From an uncultured Draconibacterium sp. (GTDB taxonomy: Bacteria; Bacteroidota; Bacteroidia; Bacteroidales; Prolixibacteraceae), in the NCBI RefSeq assembly GCF_963677575.1, contig NZ_OY782038.1, positions 5,038,501 to 5,102,500 on the forward strand: a stretch of 64,000 nucleotides of DNA. Reading direction: 5' to 3'. Below the pieces are notes generated by a model, which was given only the letters and a program-made list of their open reading frames with translations, had not been told where the DNA came from and made no database searches. Position 1 is the stretch's first letter; each line of letters starts with the position of its first letter. The position numbers were made by a program, and so were the translations under genes. This document shows positions 1-9,039 of this stretch, one piece after another.

Positions 1-342
1 AATAAATTAGGAGGTGTGAAACTCACGGAGCAGCAGCAAACTGATTTGAAAGCAGAAAAGACCATTTATGTGACTGGGCTGACCGACAAACAAGGACAGA
101 AATACAATGCCTACATCAAGGCAAATCCCGAAAAAGGAAAGCTGGACTTTTTCAAGTGGAACCCGGATAAGGCCCAGGAGAAGCAACCCGACAATGCGCA
201 TAAAACGCAGGAAGCTGTCAATTCGCAGGGCAAGACGAATGATGCTACCAAAAATGCAAAAGAGCCTTTGAAGCAACGGCAAACGCAACCTACCGAAAAG
301 CAAACAGAAAAACAGGCTAAAAACAAAGGCCGGAAATTATAA
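1..342 (+). CDS. DUF3945-type conjugative-element protein, 3' end only
   Basis: Partial gene: the reading frame is open to the first base of the window, and the GTG at 16 is an internal valine rather than a start. The readable part starts with a repeat unit (LTEQQQTDLKAEKTIY, then NAYIKANPEKGKLDFFKWNP) typical of the DUF3945/DUF4099 proteins encoded just upstream of topB in Bacteroidota conjugative transposons. A low-complexity tail rich in Lys, Gln, Thr and Asn follows (about residues 55-113) and is probably disordered. It ends 18 bp before topB on the same strand, so the two are probably co-transcribed. The function of this family is unknown; the invariant neighbourhood with a type IA topoisomerase suggests a role in element DNA processing. 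Confidence 0.8.
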   Translation, partial: NKLGGVKLTEQQQTDLKAEKTIYVTGLTDKQGQKYNAYIKANPEKGKLDFFKWNPDKAQEKQPDNAHKTQEAVNSQGKTNDATKNAKEPLKQRQTQPTEKQTEKQAKNKGRKL

Positions 343-360
343 CCCTAAAACAATACGAGT

Positions 361-2448
361 ATGAAGGCAATAATAGCAGAAAAGCCAAGTGTGGCAAAAG
401 CAATAGCCCGTATTGTTGGGGCAAACGATGCAAGAACAGGATACATTGAAGGAAACGGCTACCTCGTAACATGGGCTTTCGGGCACCTAATCGGGCTGGC
501 CATGCCAGAGGAATACGGATATCAAAATTTTCAGAAAGAAAACCTGCCAATATTACCGGCAGAGTTTGTCTTAACACCACGTCAGGTAAAGACCGGCAAA
601 TCGTATGAATTTGATAAAGGAGCCATAAAACAGTTAAAAGTGATCGAATCCGTTTTTAACAGGTGTAAGCAAATCGTCGTAGCAACCGATGCCGGGCGTG
701 AAGGGGAACTGATCTTCCGGTATATTTACAACTACCTGGGCTGTAAAAAGCCGTTCTCCCGGTTATGGATCAGCAGCCTTACGGATAAAGCCATCGCAGA
801 AGGGATGAATAATCTCAAAGATGGCTATGAATACGACAACCTTTACCGTGCTGCCAAAGTACGGAGTGAATCAGACTGGCTGGTAGGCATTAATGCAACA
901 CAAGCCATTACCATAAGTGCCGGGCGTGGTTTGTATTCGCTTGGCAGGGTTCAGACACCGACTCTGACAATGGTATGCAGGCGTTACCTGGAAAACAAAA
1001 ACTTTGTTTCGAAACCCTATTGGACTGTAAGTGTCGAGCTTGAAAAAGACAGCATTCCCTTTAACGCCTCTGTTGATGAACAATTTGAAGATGAAACAAA
1101 GGCAATACAGATTTTTCAACAAATTAAAGCTGCCGGACAGCTGAGTGTCACCGAAGTTGAGCAGAAACAACGGACAGAGAAACCGCCCTTGCTTTATGAC
1201 CTGACCACCTTACAGAAAGAGGCCAGCAGTAAATGGGGCTTTTCGGCAGCCAAAACTTTGTCTGTCACCCAAAAGCTTTATGAAAGCAAATTCATTACTT
1301 ATCCCCGAACGGGTAGCCGCTATATTTCCCCAGATATTTTTGAAGAAATCCCGGCTCTAATCAAGGTTTTGCATTCACATCCCTCGTTGGGAGGCTATGC
1401 GAAGCAGATTAAAGAGCTCAATAAACAATGCGTCAATGCAGAAAAAGTAACCGATCACCATGCCATTCTTATAACTGGAAGCGCAGTCGGACAATTAGCA
1501 AAAGAGGAACAGATTATTTATGATATGATTGCCGGGCGTTTGTTGGAGGCATTCTATCCAAACTGCCAAAAGGAAATAAGCCAGATTGTTTTCAGTTGCA
1601 ATGGAATTGAGTTAAAAGCCAAAGGGATAGTTATCACTTTCAAAGGCTGGAGGGCTGTTTGGGATACCTCAGAGAAAGACGAAAACGCGTTACCGGTATT
1701 CTCAAAAGGAGAGGAATTGCCTGTCAAACAGGTTGCAGTAACCGAAAAGCAGACAAAACCTAAAGCCTTATTGACCGAAGCTACGTTGCTTTCGGCAATG
1801 GAAAGCGCCGGGAAAGAACTGGAAAATGAGGATTATCGCAAAAGCATGAGCGATGTTGGTATAGGCACTCCTGCCACCCGTGCAGCCATTATCGAGACCT
1901 TGTTTACCCGTGACTATATGCAACGTCAAAACAAATCGCTTGTACCGACAGAAAAAGGGCTTGCCGTATATACCATTGTCAAGGACATGAAAATAGCCAA
2001 TATTGAAATGACCGGTATCTGGGAACATGATTTGGGCCGTATTGAGCAGGGAACCATTGATGCAGGGACATTTTTAAGGGGCATTAGGCAGTACACTACA
2101 CAAATTACGGAAGAATTGCTCAGTTGCCGGATCGATACTGCTCCAACAAAAGGCGCAGCTTGTCCTAAATGCAACAATGGAAATGTGCTGTTCTATCCCA
2201 AAGTTGCTAAGTGTAATAATGCCGAATGTGGCTTAGTGGTATTTCGCAATGTATGCGGTAAAATACTCTCCGATGCACAGCTTGAACAACTTCTGACAAA
2301 AGGGAAAACTCCGGAAATAAATGGCTTCAAAAGTAAAAAGGGGAATACGTTTAACGCTTCTCTTGTTTTTGATGAGGAGTTTAAAACAAGCTTCGAATTT
2401 TCGACAAATAAAAAGTCTTTCAGTCCCCGGAGTAACAATCGAAAATGA
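361..2448 (+). CDS. topB: DNA topoisomerase III (type IA), mobile-element type
   Basis: A type IA topoisomerase that cuts one DNA strand through a 5'-phosphotyrosine and passes another strand, decatenating or relaxing element DNA in the cytoplasm. The TOPRIM domain is at residues 1-145, with EKPSVAKAIA at 7-16 and the acidic DAGREGE motif at 110-116. The active-site tyrosine is Tyr314 in ITYPRTGSRY. Near the C-terminus there is a four-Cys zinc ribbon (CPKC and CNNAEC, about 595-625), then the GKxLSDxQLxxLLxKGKT-type C-terminal repeat. At 695 residues it is full length for the CTnDOT exc/topB group. It starts at ATG 361, 18 bp after the upstream gene, and a hairpin terminator follows at 2478. 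In CTnDOT the corresponding gene (exc) has topoisomerase activity and is needed for excision in vivo. Confidence 0.95.
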   Translation: MKAIIAEKPSVAKAIARIVGANDARTGYIEGNGYLVTWAFGHLIGLAMPEEYGYQNFQKENLPILPAEFVLTPRQVKTGKSYEFDKGAIKQLKVIESVFNRCKQIVVATDAGREGELIFRYIYNYLGCKKPFSRLWISSLTDKAIAEGMNNLKDGYEYDNLYRAAKVRSESDWLVGINATQAITISAGRGLYSLGRVQTPTLTMVCRRYLENKNFVSKPYWTVSVELEKDSIPFNASVDEQFEDETKAIQIFQQIKAAGQLSVTEVEQKQRTEKPPLLYDLTTLQKEASSKWGFSAAKTLSVTQKLYESKFITYPRTGSRYISPDIFEEIPALIKVLHSHPSLGGYAKQIKELNKQCVNAEKVTDHHAILITGSAVGQLAKEEQIIYDMIAGRLLEAFYPNCQKEISQIVFSCNGIELKAKGIVITFKGWRAVWDTSEKDENALPVFSKGEELPVKQVAVTEKQTKPKALLTEATLLSAMESAGKELENEDYRKSMSDVGIGTPATRAAIIETLFTRDYMQRQNKSLVPTEKGLAVYTIVKDMKIANIEMTGIWEHDLGRIEQGTIDAGTFLRGIRQYTTQITEELLSCRIDTAPTKGAACPKCNNGNVLFYPKVAKCNNAECGLVVFRNVCGKILSDAQLEQLLTKGKTPEINGFKSKKGNTFNASLVFDEEFKTSFEFSTNKKSFSPRSNNRK

Positions 2449-2477
2449 TGCTCTGCGGTACTTTGCCACTCAGTCAT

Positions 2478-2510
2478 AAAAGGCAGCGGTGATACACCGT
2501 TTGCCTTTTT
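2478..2510 (+). terminator. Rho-independent terminator after topB
   Basis: An imperfect inverted repeat (AAAGGCA-g-CGGTG, loop ATA, CACCG-tt-TGCCTTT) is followed by a T tract, 30 bp after the topB stop codon. It should end the DUF3945-topB transcript before the convergent cargo genes. Confidence 0.7.
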
Positions 2511-2798
2511 AAATTCCCGGGTATCAAAGAACCCCGCATTCCCTGGCAAGGACGTAAAGGCAAGGGAAAACACTGCCGCGATTTCCTTGTCTTTACAACC
2601 CTGCTTTTCCGGGAGTAATCTTCAAAAAGAAAGAGGGCATATCTTGCTCTTTTAATATAAGAGGGTTGGGTTTTTGGAGTTCGTTATTACCCATCGAGGA
2701 TAACATTGGCGCGAGAAATAAAGTTTTGCAAATTACGGAACGCCAGCTGTTTTATGGCTGCGCTTGTGTGCAATACATGTCTTTAATTACGTATGAAA
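2511..2798. other. Intergenic stretch between topB and minus-strand cargo
   Basis: No coding region can be supported on either strand. A weak A/T-rich inverted repeat around 2628-2655 (AAAGAGG...CTCTTTT) and a short one (ACGTAT...ATACGT, 2789-2806) at the stop codon of the HAD gene may act as terminators for leftward transcription. No tRNA, known riboswitch or repeat was recognised. Confidence 0.4.
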
Positions 2799-3449
2799 TT
2801 ATACGTTTGAAATTATCCAATTACTAAAATCACTTACGCTGCAAAATAATTTATCTGGTTTTAGTTCTGCAAGTTTTTCCGGTTCGGCTGTATCTGCCCA
2901 GGCAGCTGCTATAATTGGAATTCCAACTTTTTTACATGCTAAAATATCATTGGGAGAATCTCCCACATAAATTACTTCATTTTGAGACAGTTCTTTGTAA
3001 TAGTCCAATACTGACTGTATGCCTTCTGGCTTACTTGCACCTTCAGAGTGTCCGGTCTCAATTCTTTCAAAGAAATGAGTAATGCCAAATCTTTGTAAGG
3101 TAATTTTTGTACTATACTTCCCTTTGCCAGTTACCATAGCAATCCTTATTTGCTTACTCTTTAAACCATCTAATAGGCTTATTATTCCATCAAAAGGACG
3201 TGGACATCTTTCATGTAACTTTTCATAGTTATCTAGATAATCTGAAATTCCTTTATTGTAACTATCATCAGGGACCAATGCTTTTATTGTTCCTTCTTCA
3301 GAAGGTCCAAATGTTGAAGTAATCTCCTGGTCAGAAAGTTCTTTATTAATAAGAGGTTCAATTGCATTGCGAAAGGCTTCAATGCATAATGGAATTGTAT
3401 TTCCAAGAGTTCCGTCTAAATCGAAAATTACTGCTTTAATATTTCTCAT
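2799..3449 (-). CDS. HAD-superfamily phosphatase (phosphoglycolate phosphatase-like)
   Basis: A haloacid-dehalogenase hydrolase of the Gph/PGP-like subfamily, expected to dephosphorylate a small metabolite in the cytoplasm; the substrate cannot be read from sequence. Motif I is DLDGTLG near the N-terminus (nucleophile and acid/base Asp at about residues 10 and 12), motif II is VTGKGK, and motif IV is GDSPND. The helical cap lies between motifs I and II. I chose the ATG at 3449, which is preceded by a purine-rich AGAAAAAG and gives the usual short lead before DxD; an in-frame ATG four codons upstream (3461) is the alternative. Either start overlaps the 3' end of the acetyltransferase gene (stop at 3436), implying translational coupling. 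About 217 residues, full length. Confidence 0.85.
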   Translation of the reverse strand: MRNIKAVIFDLDGTLGNTIPLCIEAFRNAIEPLINKELSDQEITSTFGPSEEGTIKALVPDDSYNKGISDYLDNYEKLHERCPRPFDGIISLLDGLKSKQIRIAMVTGKGKYSTKITLQRFGITHFFERIETGHSEGASKPEGIQSVLDYYKELSQNEVIYVGDSPNDILACKKVGIPIIAAAWADTAEPEKLAELKPDKLFCSVSDFSNWIISNV

Positions 3450-4047
3450 TCTTTTTCTCATTAGTTTTTCGGATAACTCGACATGGATTTCCTACTGCAA
3501 CACAGTTTTCAGGAATCGATTTTGTAACAACACTTCCTGCGCCAATAACCGAATTTTTACCAATGGTCACACCGGGTAAAATAATAACACCTCCACCTAT
3601 CCAGACATTATCTTCAATTTTTACGGGTAAAGCATAGGCTCTGAAATAGGGCAGTTCGGAATTTGGATTCCAATTTGCAACCAATCTTTCATTTACATCA
3701 GTAGAATGAGTAGCAGTATAAATTTGGACGTTTGATGCGATTAATACATTATTCCCAATTTCAATTTTATTGCAGTCAACAAAAGTACAATTGATATTGA
3801 TGATTACATTGTTGCCAATAAAAATGTGCCTTCCATAATCACAGTAAAATGGTGTGTCAATATTAACATTAGTTCCTATTTGTCCGAATAATTCAGTTAA
3901 TAATTTATTCCTTTTTGCAGAATCGGTACTTGGGATTGTGTTATAACTTCTGGTGAGTTTTCTTGCTGTATGAATAAAATCCTGGATTTCGTTATCTGAT
4001 GTGTTAAAAACTTCACCATCTAAACATTTCTGCAATTCCGTTTTCAT
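3436..4047 (-). CDS. Sugar O-acetyltransferase, LacA/Maa/NodL family
   Basis: A trimeric left-handed beta-helix acetyl-CoA-dependent O-acetyltransferase. It has the N-terminal maltose acetyltransferase-type helical region (residues 5-60), hexapeptide repeats from about 70 (IGTNVNI, IGNNVII, IGNNVLI), and the catalytic His in the ATHSTD segment (about residue 114). Further hexads (VWIGGGVIILPGVTIG, SVIGAGSVVTKSIP) and the conserved VGNPCRVIRK end follow. At 203 residues it is full length. It is cytoplasmic and the acceptor sugar is unknown. It overlaps the downstream HAD phosphatase and lies 66 bp after the Crp/Fnr gene, so the three may form one cargo unit; acetyltransferases of this family are common mobile-element passengers. 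Confidence 0.9.
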   Translation of the reverse strand: MKTELQKCLDGEVFNTSDNEIQDFIHTARKLTRSYNTIPSTDSAKRNKLLTELFGQIGTNVNIDTPFYCDYGRHIFIGNNVIININCTFVDCNKIEIGNNVLIASNVQIYTATHSTDVNERLVANWNPNSELPYFRAYALPVKIEDNVWIGGGVIILPGVTIGKNSVIGAGSVVTKSIPENCVAVGNPCRVIRKTNEKKNEKY

Positions 4048-4113
4048 ATTTCATAAAATTTTAATTGCAAAATTAGTAAATCTGAACAGGCTAATTTTTC
4101 ATCTATCTTAAAT

Positions 4114-4692
4114 TCATCCGTTTGCACGAATGGTACTCAAATGCTGCTGTGTCATTCCTAAATATGAAGCAATATACCCAAGGTTTACGCGATTAATTAA
4201 ATTGGGATTGTCTTTTAAAAACTTGTCGTAGCGTTCTTTTGATGTCAAGGTTAGTCTATCGATACGAAGAGTTTGCATCTTTAATAAAACCTCTTGATGA
4301 ATAACCCTGGACCAATTGGCAATTTCTATATTAGTTTGATAAATATGGTTAATAGTATCTATTGGGATTGAAAAAATAGTAGAGTCTTCTAATACTTCAA
4401 CATAATCAAATCCCGCTGTACGATGATAGAACGAATCAGATGAAAAAGTAATATCTCCTTCTTTGCTAAACCAATTGGTTACTTCTTTTCCATCAATAAT
4501 AAAATATGTGCGGGTACAACCTTTTTCAATAAAATACATTTTATTATCAATCACACCTGCCCGAGTCAATAGATGATTTTTTACCAAATGGTTTTCAGTA
4601 AATGAATCGGCTAAATTCTTAATGGAATCATCTGATACAGGATAGTATCGTCGAATACCTTCAATTATATTTTTAATCTTGCTTAAATCCAT
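4114..4692 (-). CDS. Crp/Fnr-family transcriptional regulator
   Basis: A 192-residue regulator with an N-terminal cyclic-nucleotide-binding-like beta-roll (about 25-120) and a short C-terminal winged-helix segment (about 150-190, YIASYLGMTQQHLSTIR). This is the common Bacteroidota form, which usually lacks the residues needed for classical cAMP binding, so the ligand is unknown. The ATG at 4692 overlaps the 3' end of the upstream lipoprotein gene by 20 bp, which suggests coupling to the protease/TonB operon. Alternatively it belongs functionally with the acetyltransferase and phosphatase downstream. No operator could be recognised. Confidence 0.85.
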   Translation of the reverse strand: MDLSKIKNIIEGIRRYYPVSDDSIKNLADSFTENHLVKNHLLTRAGVIDNKMYFIEKGCTRTYFIIDGKEVTNWFSKEGDITFSSDSFYHRTAGFDYVEVLEDSTIFSIPIDTINHIYQTNIEIANWSRVIHQEVLLKMQTLRIDRLTLTSKERYDKFLKDNPNLINRVNLGYIASYLGMTQQHLSTIRANG

Positions 4693-5161
4693 ACGTACTC
4701 TTTTTGTCAGTATAACCCATAGCTCGCCGATATATTATTTGAATGGCAGGCGTAACCGTGGAATCTGTTAATACCATGGTCGAACTATCAAGAAGTTCAT
4801 AGACAAGGGCAACCGAATCTACCTCCATTGTAAATGACTTCAGATAAAATACAAATGTACTATCAGTTCTGTAAAAACTGGTGTTGCTTTGTATGCTGAT
4901 ATTAACGTCCGGCTCATAAACAACTTTTCCATAATATGGCAAATCTATTTCTTTATCAATTGAATCAGTGAAAAAGGTCAAATTTTTACCATCGGAAATA
5001 TCTTCCCAACCCGATCCACTTGTCTTGCTCCCAATTTCAGTCCATTGCCTTTCATATCTGTAAGTCTCCCAATCAATGGTCGGTTCTGGAGCATCGTTGC
5101 CCTCCTGCAGACAGGCAGAAAGGAATAAAAGCGATAAAATAGATACCAAAGAATTCTTCAT
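4673..5161 (-). CDS. Putative outer-membrane-associated lipoprotein, unknown function
   Basis: I place the start at the ATG at 5161 because it gives a clean lipoprotein signal peptide (MKNSLVSILSLLFLSAC, lipidated Cys17). The frame is open 16 codons further upstream, but that would bury the signal. The mature part (about 145 residues) is rich in Asp, Ser and Thr and predicted beta-stranded; no catalytic motif is visible. It is the last gene of the minus-strand operon headed by the C10 protease, 76 bp after the TonB-dependent receptor. Its 3' end overlaps the Crp/Fnr start. Function not recognised; an accessory surface lipoprotein of the receptor complex is plausible by position only. Confidence 0.65.
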   Translation of the reverse strand: MKNSLVSILSLLFLSACLQEGNDAPEPTIDWETYRYERQWTEIGSKTSGSGWEDISDGKNLTFFTDSIDKEIDLPYYGKVVYEPDVNISIQSNTSFYRTDSTFVFYLKSFTMEVDSVALVYELLDSSTMVLTDSTVTPAIQIIYRRAMGYTDKKSTYGFKQD

Positions 5162-5237
5162 TCTCACAAGATTAAGGGGGTGTAAATAGGTATTCATTTT
5201 TTGTTTCATTGTTCGTGTTATTTCAGTTTTTTAAAAT

Positions 5238-7616
5238 TTAAAATCGAATAGTCCATCTTACAGAAGGCATTATCGGGGCTATGCTCAATTGCTGCCATCT
5301 GTCGTCTTCGTAAAAGAACAGGTAAGGATTCTGCCTGTTAAGCACGTTAAACACAGAAAAAGATAATTCGCGCGTCGATTTCGGCCTGTGTTTAATGAAA
5401 GTGTAAGCAATATCTACCCTGAGATAGTCTTTCATTTTAAAGCCGTTTTTTGTGGTCATTTCCTGGCGGTGATAAGCATTGTCTTCAAGCTGTTGGGGAA
5501 AATCCCATCCCTGATCCCGTATGTTCCAGTAAGGGGGCATTACCCCCCGGTATGTACCTACCGGAAGGGTTGTGTTATGCCCCGATGAATACACCAGAAC
5601 CGTATTGATATGCTGTTCTTGTTTATACCCCTTTTTATTAGTTCTTTTTAATGTGGTATATTTCGATTGCAGGTTCAGGATATGCCGCCTGTCGAATTTG
5701 AAAGGATAAGCGCTGCCATAGTTTATTTTCGGAAACTGCCGGGTAGCCTTTGACAAGGTATAGGCCAGTGTTAATCCAAAACGGTTGGCCTGTGCCGCAC
5801 CCGACAGCTCTATGCCGTATGAATGGCCTTCTCCAACATCTACCTCGTCTTCCCACGAAGTATCGTTTAATCCAAATAAATTGACAGTACTTATATAGCT
5901 GACAAGATTTTGCATGTGCCTGTAATAGCCCCCAAGAGTAAAATGGAGGTTAAGGTTATTGATTTCATTTTTAACAAATAAGCCAGTATATACCTGGTTG
6001 GTTATTTCTTCGGGGAAATGTTTGCCGGAAGGGATCATAACATTTAATGACCATCCGGTAGGCAGCCCCTCAAGTACATGGTAATATTGAGTCAACCTGT
6101 CCAAGCTTAATTCTATGCCGGTTTTATCAGTGAGGTAAATATCGCTAAGGAGCCGCAGGTCGAAATTATTATACGTTCTTTCATCTGTTCTTTGCACAGT
6201 ATGGCGATATCCCACGGTTAAATCGACTACTCCCGGATTTTTGTAACTGATATCAGCAAACGCAGCCAATAAACCCGATTTTAAAAGCTCGTCATATTTT
6301 TCGTTGCTGTTTTGGCTGTAAATTGTTTTTTCCGATGCAGGCTTGAAATGTTGTTGCTGATAGCTAAATCCGGCTTTGGCTTCCAGACGGTTGTTTATTT
6401 TATATTGCAGTAAATTGTTGAGCGACCACTCGTTTAAAGTCGTTCCCAGCCGCAACTGGGATTTTGTTTTGTCTGCCTGCCATTCGTCAAAATACAATTG
6501 TTCCTGTACCGATTTTGTTGAGCTGAAATAGGCATTTGTTTCAACGCTACATAACGGAGAGATTTGCGATACCCAGCCCACCTTCACAACGTTGCTGTTC
6601 CAGTTCATTTTGTTTTGGCTGTAATCATCTTTAAAATCAAAATAGTCGTTGGAGGTATAGAACATTACATCGAGGGTGTTAGCGCTATTAATTTTCCAAT
6701 CGGCTATTGCAGTAAAATCCAGTACCTGTCCTTTCATTTCCTCCACTTCCTCTTCGTCGTCACTACTTTGCAGATCCATGATACGATTGATAACAAAAGG
6801 CATAAACGAGGTTCGCCCTGCAACTTGTACTGAGAGTTTTTCCTTTTTTAGTGGAATGGAGAGGTAGCCTCCTGTCATATACGGCGACAGGCTAATTTTC
6901 CCGTTAAAAGGTTTTTCAACCGATTGTTTAGGCTTTATTTGGAGAAGAGATGATGACAAATTGCCCGACTGAACGGGAATGCCGCCCGGACGAAAAGTGG
7001 TTTGCTCAATAATATCGGGCGAAAAGGCCGAGAACATTCCTAAAAGATGGGAATAGGAATAAAACGGCACGCCGTTGAATTCGATACGGTTGCTGCCATT
7101 GTTGCTTCCTCTTACAAACAGCCCAAGCGTGCCTTCAATACCCTGCGCTACACCGGGCAGGCTCGAAATGTGCCTGATTACATCGGGCTCGCCAATGATG
7201 GATATGCTCGATGCAGCCTGCAATGGCGTGTAAACAAACTTATTGCCTTTGTTGCCGGAACTGTATGCCGAGTGTATCATGACATCATCAATAAAGTGTA
7301 CTTTCGGTTTTAACAGTATCCTGAAATCTTGTTTTGAAACAGAAAGAATTGTTTTGGTGCAGTAGTTAATATGGCTGACTGTAATTGACAGGCTGTCGTT
7401 CCGTATCATGCCTGTCAAATCAAATTCAAAACTGCCGTCATTTTCCGAGACGGTACCTGCTTTTTCGATTCCGTTACTGATAACAATGTTGCAGCCTGCT
7501 ATCGGTGTTTTCTGAACGCTGTCTAATACATGGCCTTTAAAAGAAGCGTTGTTTTGCGCATTTAAGCATTGTAGATACCCTGCGCACATTACCAGTATTG
7601 TTATGAATCTCCTCAT
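5238..7616 (-). CDS. TonB-dependent outer-membrane receptor (FecA/DUF4249-partner type)
   Basis: A 792-residue TonB-dependent transporter: signal peptide (residues 1-20, cleavage after LNA), an N-terminal carboxypeptidase-regulatory-like beta-sandwich (about 24-110), a plug domain (about 120-235, with the VRGSNNGSNRIEFNGVP signature), then a 22-strand-type barrel ending in an aromatic residue (VRWTIRF). It would import a ligand across the outer membrane using TonB/ExbBD energy. It lies 15 bp after the DUF4249 lipoprotein gene; in Bacteroidota such receptors are commonly paired with DUF4249 lipoproteins in a SusC/SusD-like manner. Co-location with a secreted cysteine protease suggests peptide or protein-derived ligands, which is inference. 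Confidence 0.92.
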   Translation of the reverse strand: MRRFITILVMCAGYLQCLNAQNNASFKGHVLDSVQKTPIAGCNIVISNGIEKAGTVSENDGSFEFDLTGMIRNDSLSITVSHINYCTKTILSVSKQDFRILLKPKVHFIDDVMIHSAYSSGNKGNKFVYTPLQAASSISIIGEPDVIRHISSLPGVAQGIEGTLGLFVRGSNNGSNRIEFNGVPFYSYSHLLGMFSAFSPDIIEQTTFRPGGIPVQSGNLSSSLLQIKPKQSVEKPFNGKISLSPYMTGGYLSIPLKKEKLSVQVAGRTSFMPFVINRIMDLQSSDDEEEVEEMKGQVLDFTAIADWKINSANTLDVMFYTSNDYFDFKDDYSQNKMNWNSNVVKVGWVSQISPLCSVETNAYFSSTKSVQEQLYFDEWQADKTKSQLRLGTTLNEWSLNNLLQYKINNRLEAKAGFSYQQQHFKPASEKTIYSQNSNEKYDELLKSGLLAAFADISYKNPGVVDLTVGYRHTVQRTDERTYNNFDLRLLSDIYLTDKTGIELSLDRLTQYYHVLEGLPTGWSLNVMIPSGKHFPEEITNQVYTGLFVKNEINNLNLHFTLGGYYRHMQNLVSYISTVNLFGLNDTSWEDEVDVGEGHSYGIELSGAAQANRFGLTLAYTLSKATRQFPKINYGSAYPFKFDRRHILNLQSKYTTLKRTNKKGYKQEQHINTVLVYSSGHNTTLPVGTYRGVMPPYWNIRDQGWDFPQQLEDNAYHRQEMTTKNGFKMKDYLRVDIAYTFIKHRPKSTRELSFSVFNVLNRQNPYLFFYEDDRWQQLSIAPIMPSVRWTIRF

Positions 7617-7631
7617 TGTCGCCAGGGTATT

Positions 7632-8570
7632 TTAATGTTCTTCAATATTGTCTAAGATGTAATGACACTGTACAATACAGTCGGAATAAGCTGCGAATAT
7701 TCCCAGTCCGTTATCTATGTTGGTATATATTTCGTCCTCATCAAACCAACTGCTGGGGTCGTCGAAAGTATCGTACACCATCATCTTTTGCACGCTGCTT
7801 TTCATATATGCGTCATATTCTGCTGATGCAGCCCTGAAAAAAACAAGGCTCTTATGTAGGTTTCCCTCCAGGTAAAATGGAATTTCATCTTCGGTCTTTT
7901 CTTCCGGCTGGGTTATTCTGATGTATGCAATATGTTCCCGCGTGGTTCCGTCTTTTCCGCCGGTATCGTAAAACATCATGTTGTCCGACGTATTGAAATT
8001 GTCCGAGTAGAGGTGATTAGTCCCCAGCGAAGTTGTCATTTTATCGCCGGGCATGACAGCGGGAGTAACCATTATCGTATCTTTTCGCTGTGCTATTATA
8101 AACATCCAGTATGGTGTTTCGGCATAATATTGATTAAAATACCGCCTCGTGCTTGTATTGTTGCCATCACTCTTAATTATCCGTACAGCATGGGGCATCG
8201 AGGTTGATGCATTTAACTCAGGCCAGCCCGGTACTTCAACTTTTAGTTGGTATTTCCTGCCTGCTTCCGGGGTATGTTTTAATTGCCACTGCGAATAGCC
8301 TGTTTTCTCAAAACCTCCCACTTTAATACTATCACAATACAAGGTAGCCGTGGCGGTTTCCACCTCGTCATAGTAAAAAAGGTTCAGCGGGTTGCTGTAT
8401 GTAAGTGAAAGCGTTTGGATACTGTCGGGCGTAAGCACACAGTTAACAACGATTTTTTGCTCACGTTTTTCTTCAAGGTCTATGTCTTTTACACACGACA
8501 CGAATGTTGTAAGCATGACTACAAGCAAAGCAAGCAGCCCCCGGTATTTATTCAGATTCAGAATAACCAT
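7632..8570 (-). CDS. DUF4249-family lipoprotein
   Basis: The ATG at 8570 is chosen because it yields a lipoprotein signal (MVILNLNKYRGLLALLVV then TTFVSC, lipidated Cys26) and leaves a 16-bp gap to the upstream gene; the open frame extends to 8759 but would overlap that gene. The mature protein (312 residues in all) begins with the typical DUF4249 segment (VVNCVLTPDSIQTLSLTYS), followed by a transthyretin-like beta-sandwich and a C-terminal region ending near CHYILDNIEEH. DUF4249 proteins are outer-membrane lipoproteins regularly encoded beside TonB-dependent receptors and probably assist ligand capture. The biochemical role is not established. Confidence 0.85.
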   Translation of the reverse strand: MVILNLNKYRGLLALLVVMLTTFVSCVKDIDLEEKREQKIVVNCVLTPDSIQTLSLTYSNPLNLFYYDEVETATATLYCDSIKVGGFEKTGYSQWQLKHTPEAGRKYQLKVEVPGWPELNASTSMPHAVRIIKSDGNNTSTRRYFNQYYAETPYWMFIIAQRKDTIMVTPAVMPGDKMTTSLGTNHLYSDNFNTSDNMMFYDTGGKDGTTREHIAYIRITQPEEKTEDEIPFYLEGNLHKSLVFFRAASAEYDAYMKSSVQKMMVYDTFDDPSSWFDEDEIYTNIDNGLGIFAAYSDCIVQCHYILDNIEEH

Positions 8571-8586
8571 AACAGAACCTTTTATA

Positions 8587-9021
8587 TTATTGAGATTGTT
8601 CATGAAGGTTTTGGTCGATGATATATTGAAGTATTCTGTTATCGCCTTCCCGTGTTTCCACATAGGCTTTACGGCAAAGAATATTGCTGTTGCAATTTTG
8701 TCCGGGCCGGAAAAGTAATTGCCTGTTGTTGTCGAATACGATCTTTGCAGAATCGGCAAGCCCCCGGAACGGCTCGTTGTCGCTACCTTTGCAAAAATCT
8801 CCTACGCAATTATAACTTATTTCGGAAATGTCAAAAGGAGCAATGTTTATCGTGTCGGTTGCATGGTTTCCAACCAGTGCGATGCTTTCTCCATAAACAA
8901 CGATTTTCACCGGGTAGGAAGTGTCGTTTTGATACTGAAATACATTTGGCAATTCATCTTCATCTTTATTGCATGCGATAAAGGTCATTAGCAGGCATGA
9001 GAAAATAAGTACTTTTTTCAT
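8587..9021 (-). CDS. Small lipoprotein, unknown function
   Basis: A 144-residue protein with a clear lipoprotein signal (MKKVLIFSCLLMTFIAC, Cys17). The mature part contains four further cysteines (CVGDFC and CNSNILC), which could form two disulfides in the periplasm or at the cell surface. No known family was recognised. It lies 18 bp after the upstream lipoprotein gene and 16 bp before the DUF4249 gene, firmly inside the protease/TonB operon. A partner of the receptor or of the protease is possible by context. Confidence 0.75.
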   Translation of the reverse strand: MKKVLIFSCLLMTFIACNKDEDELPNVFQYQNDTSYPVKIVVYGESIALVGNHATDTINIAPFDISEISYNCVGDFCKGSDNEPFRGLADSAKIVFDNNRQLLFRPGQNCNSNILCRKAYVETREGDNRILQYIIDQNLHEQSQ

Positions 9022-9039
9022 CTGTCAACAGTTCTTGAT

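Noticed and set aside
8571..8759. Extended N-terminus for the DUF4249 protein
   Set aside because: It would overlap the upstream lipoprotein gene and place the lipoprotein signal internally.
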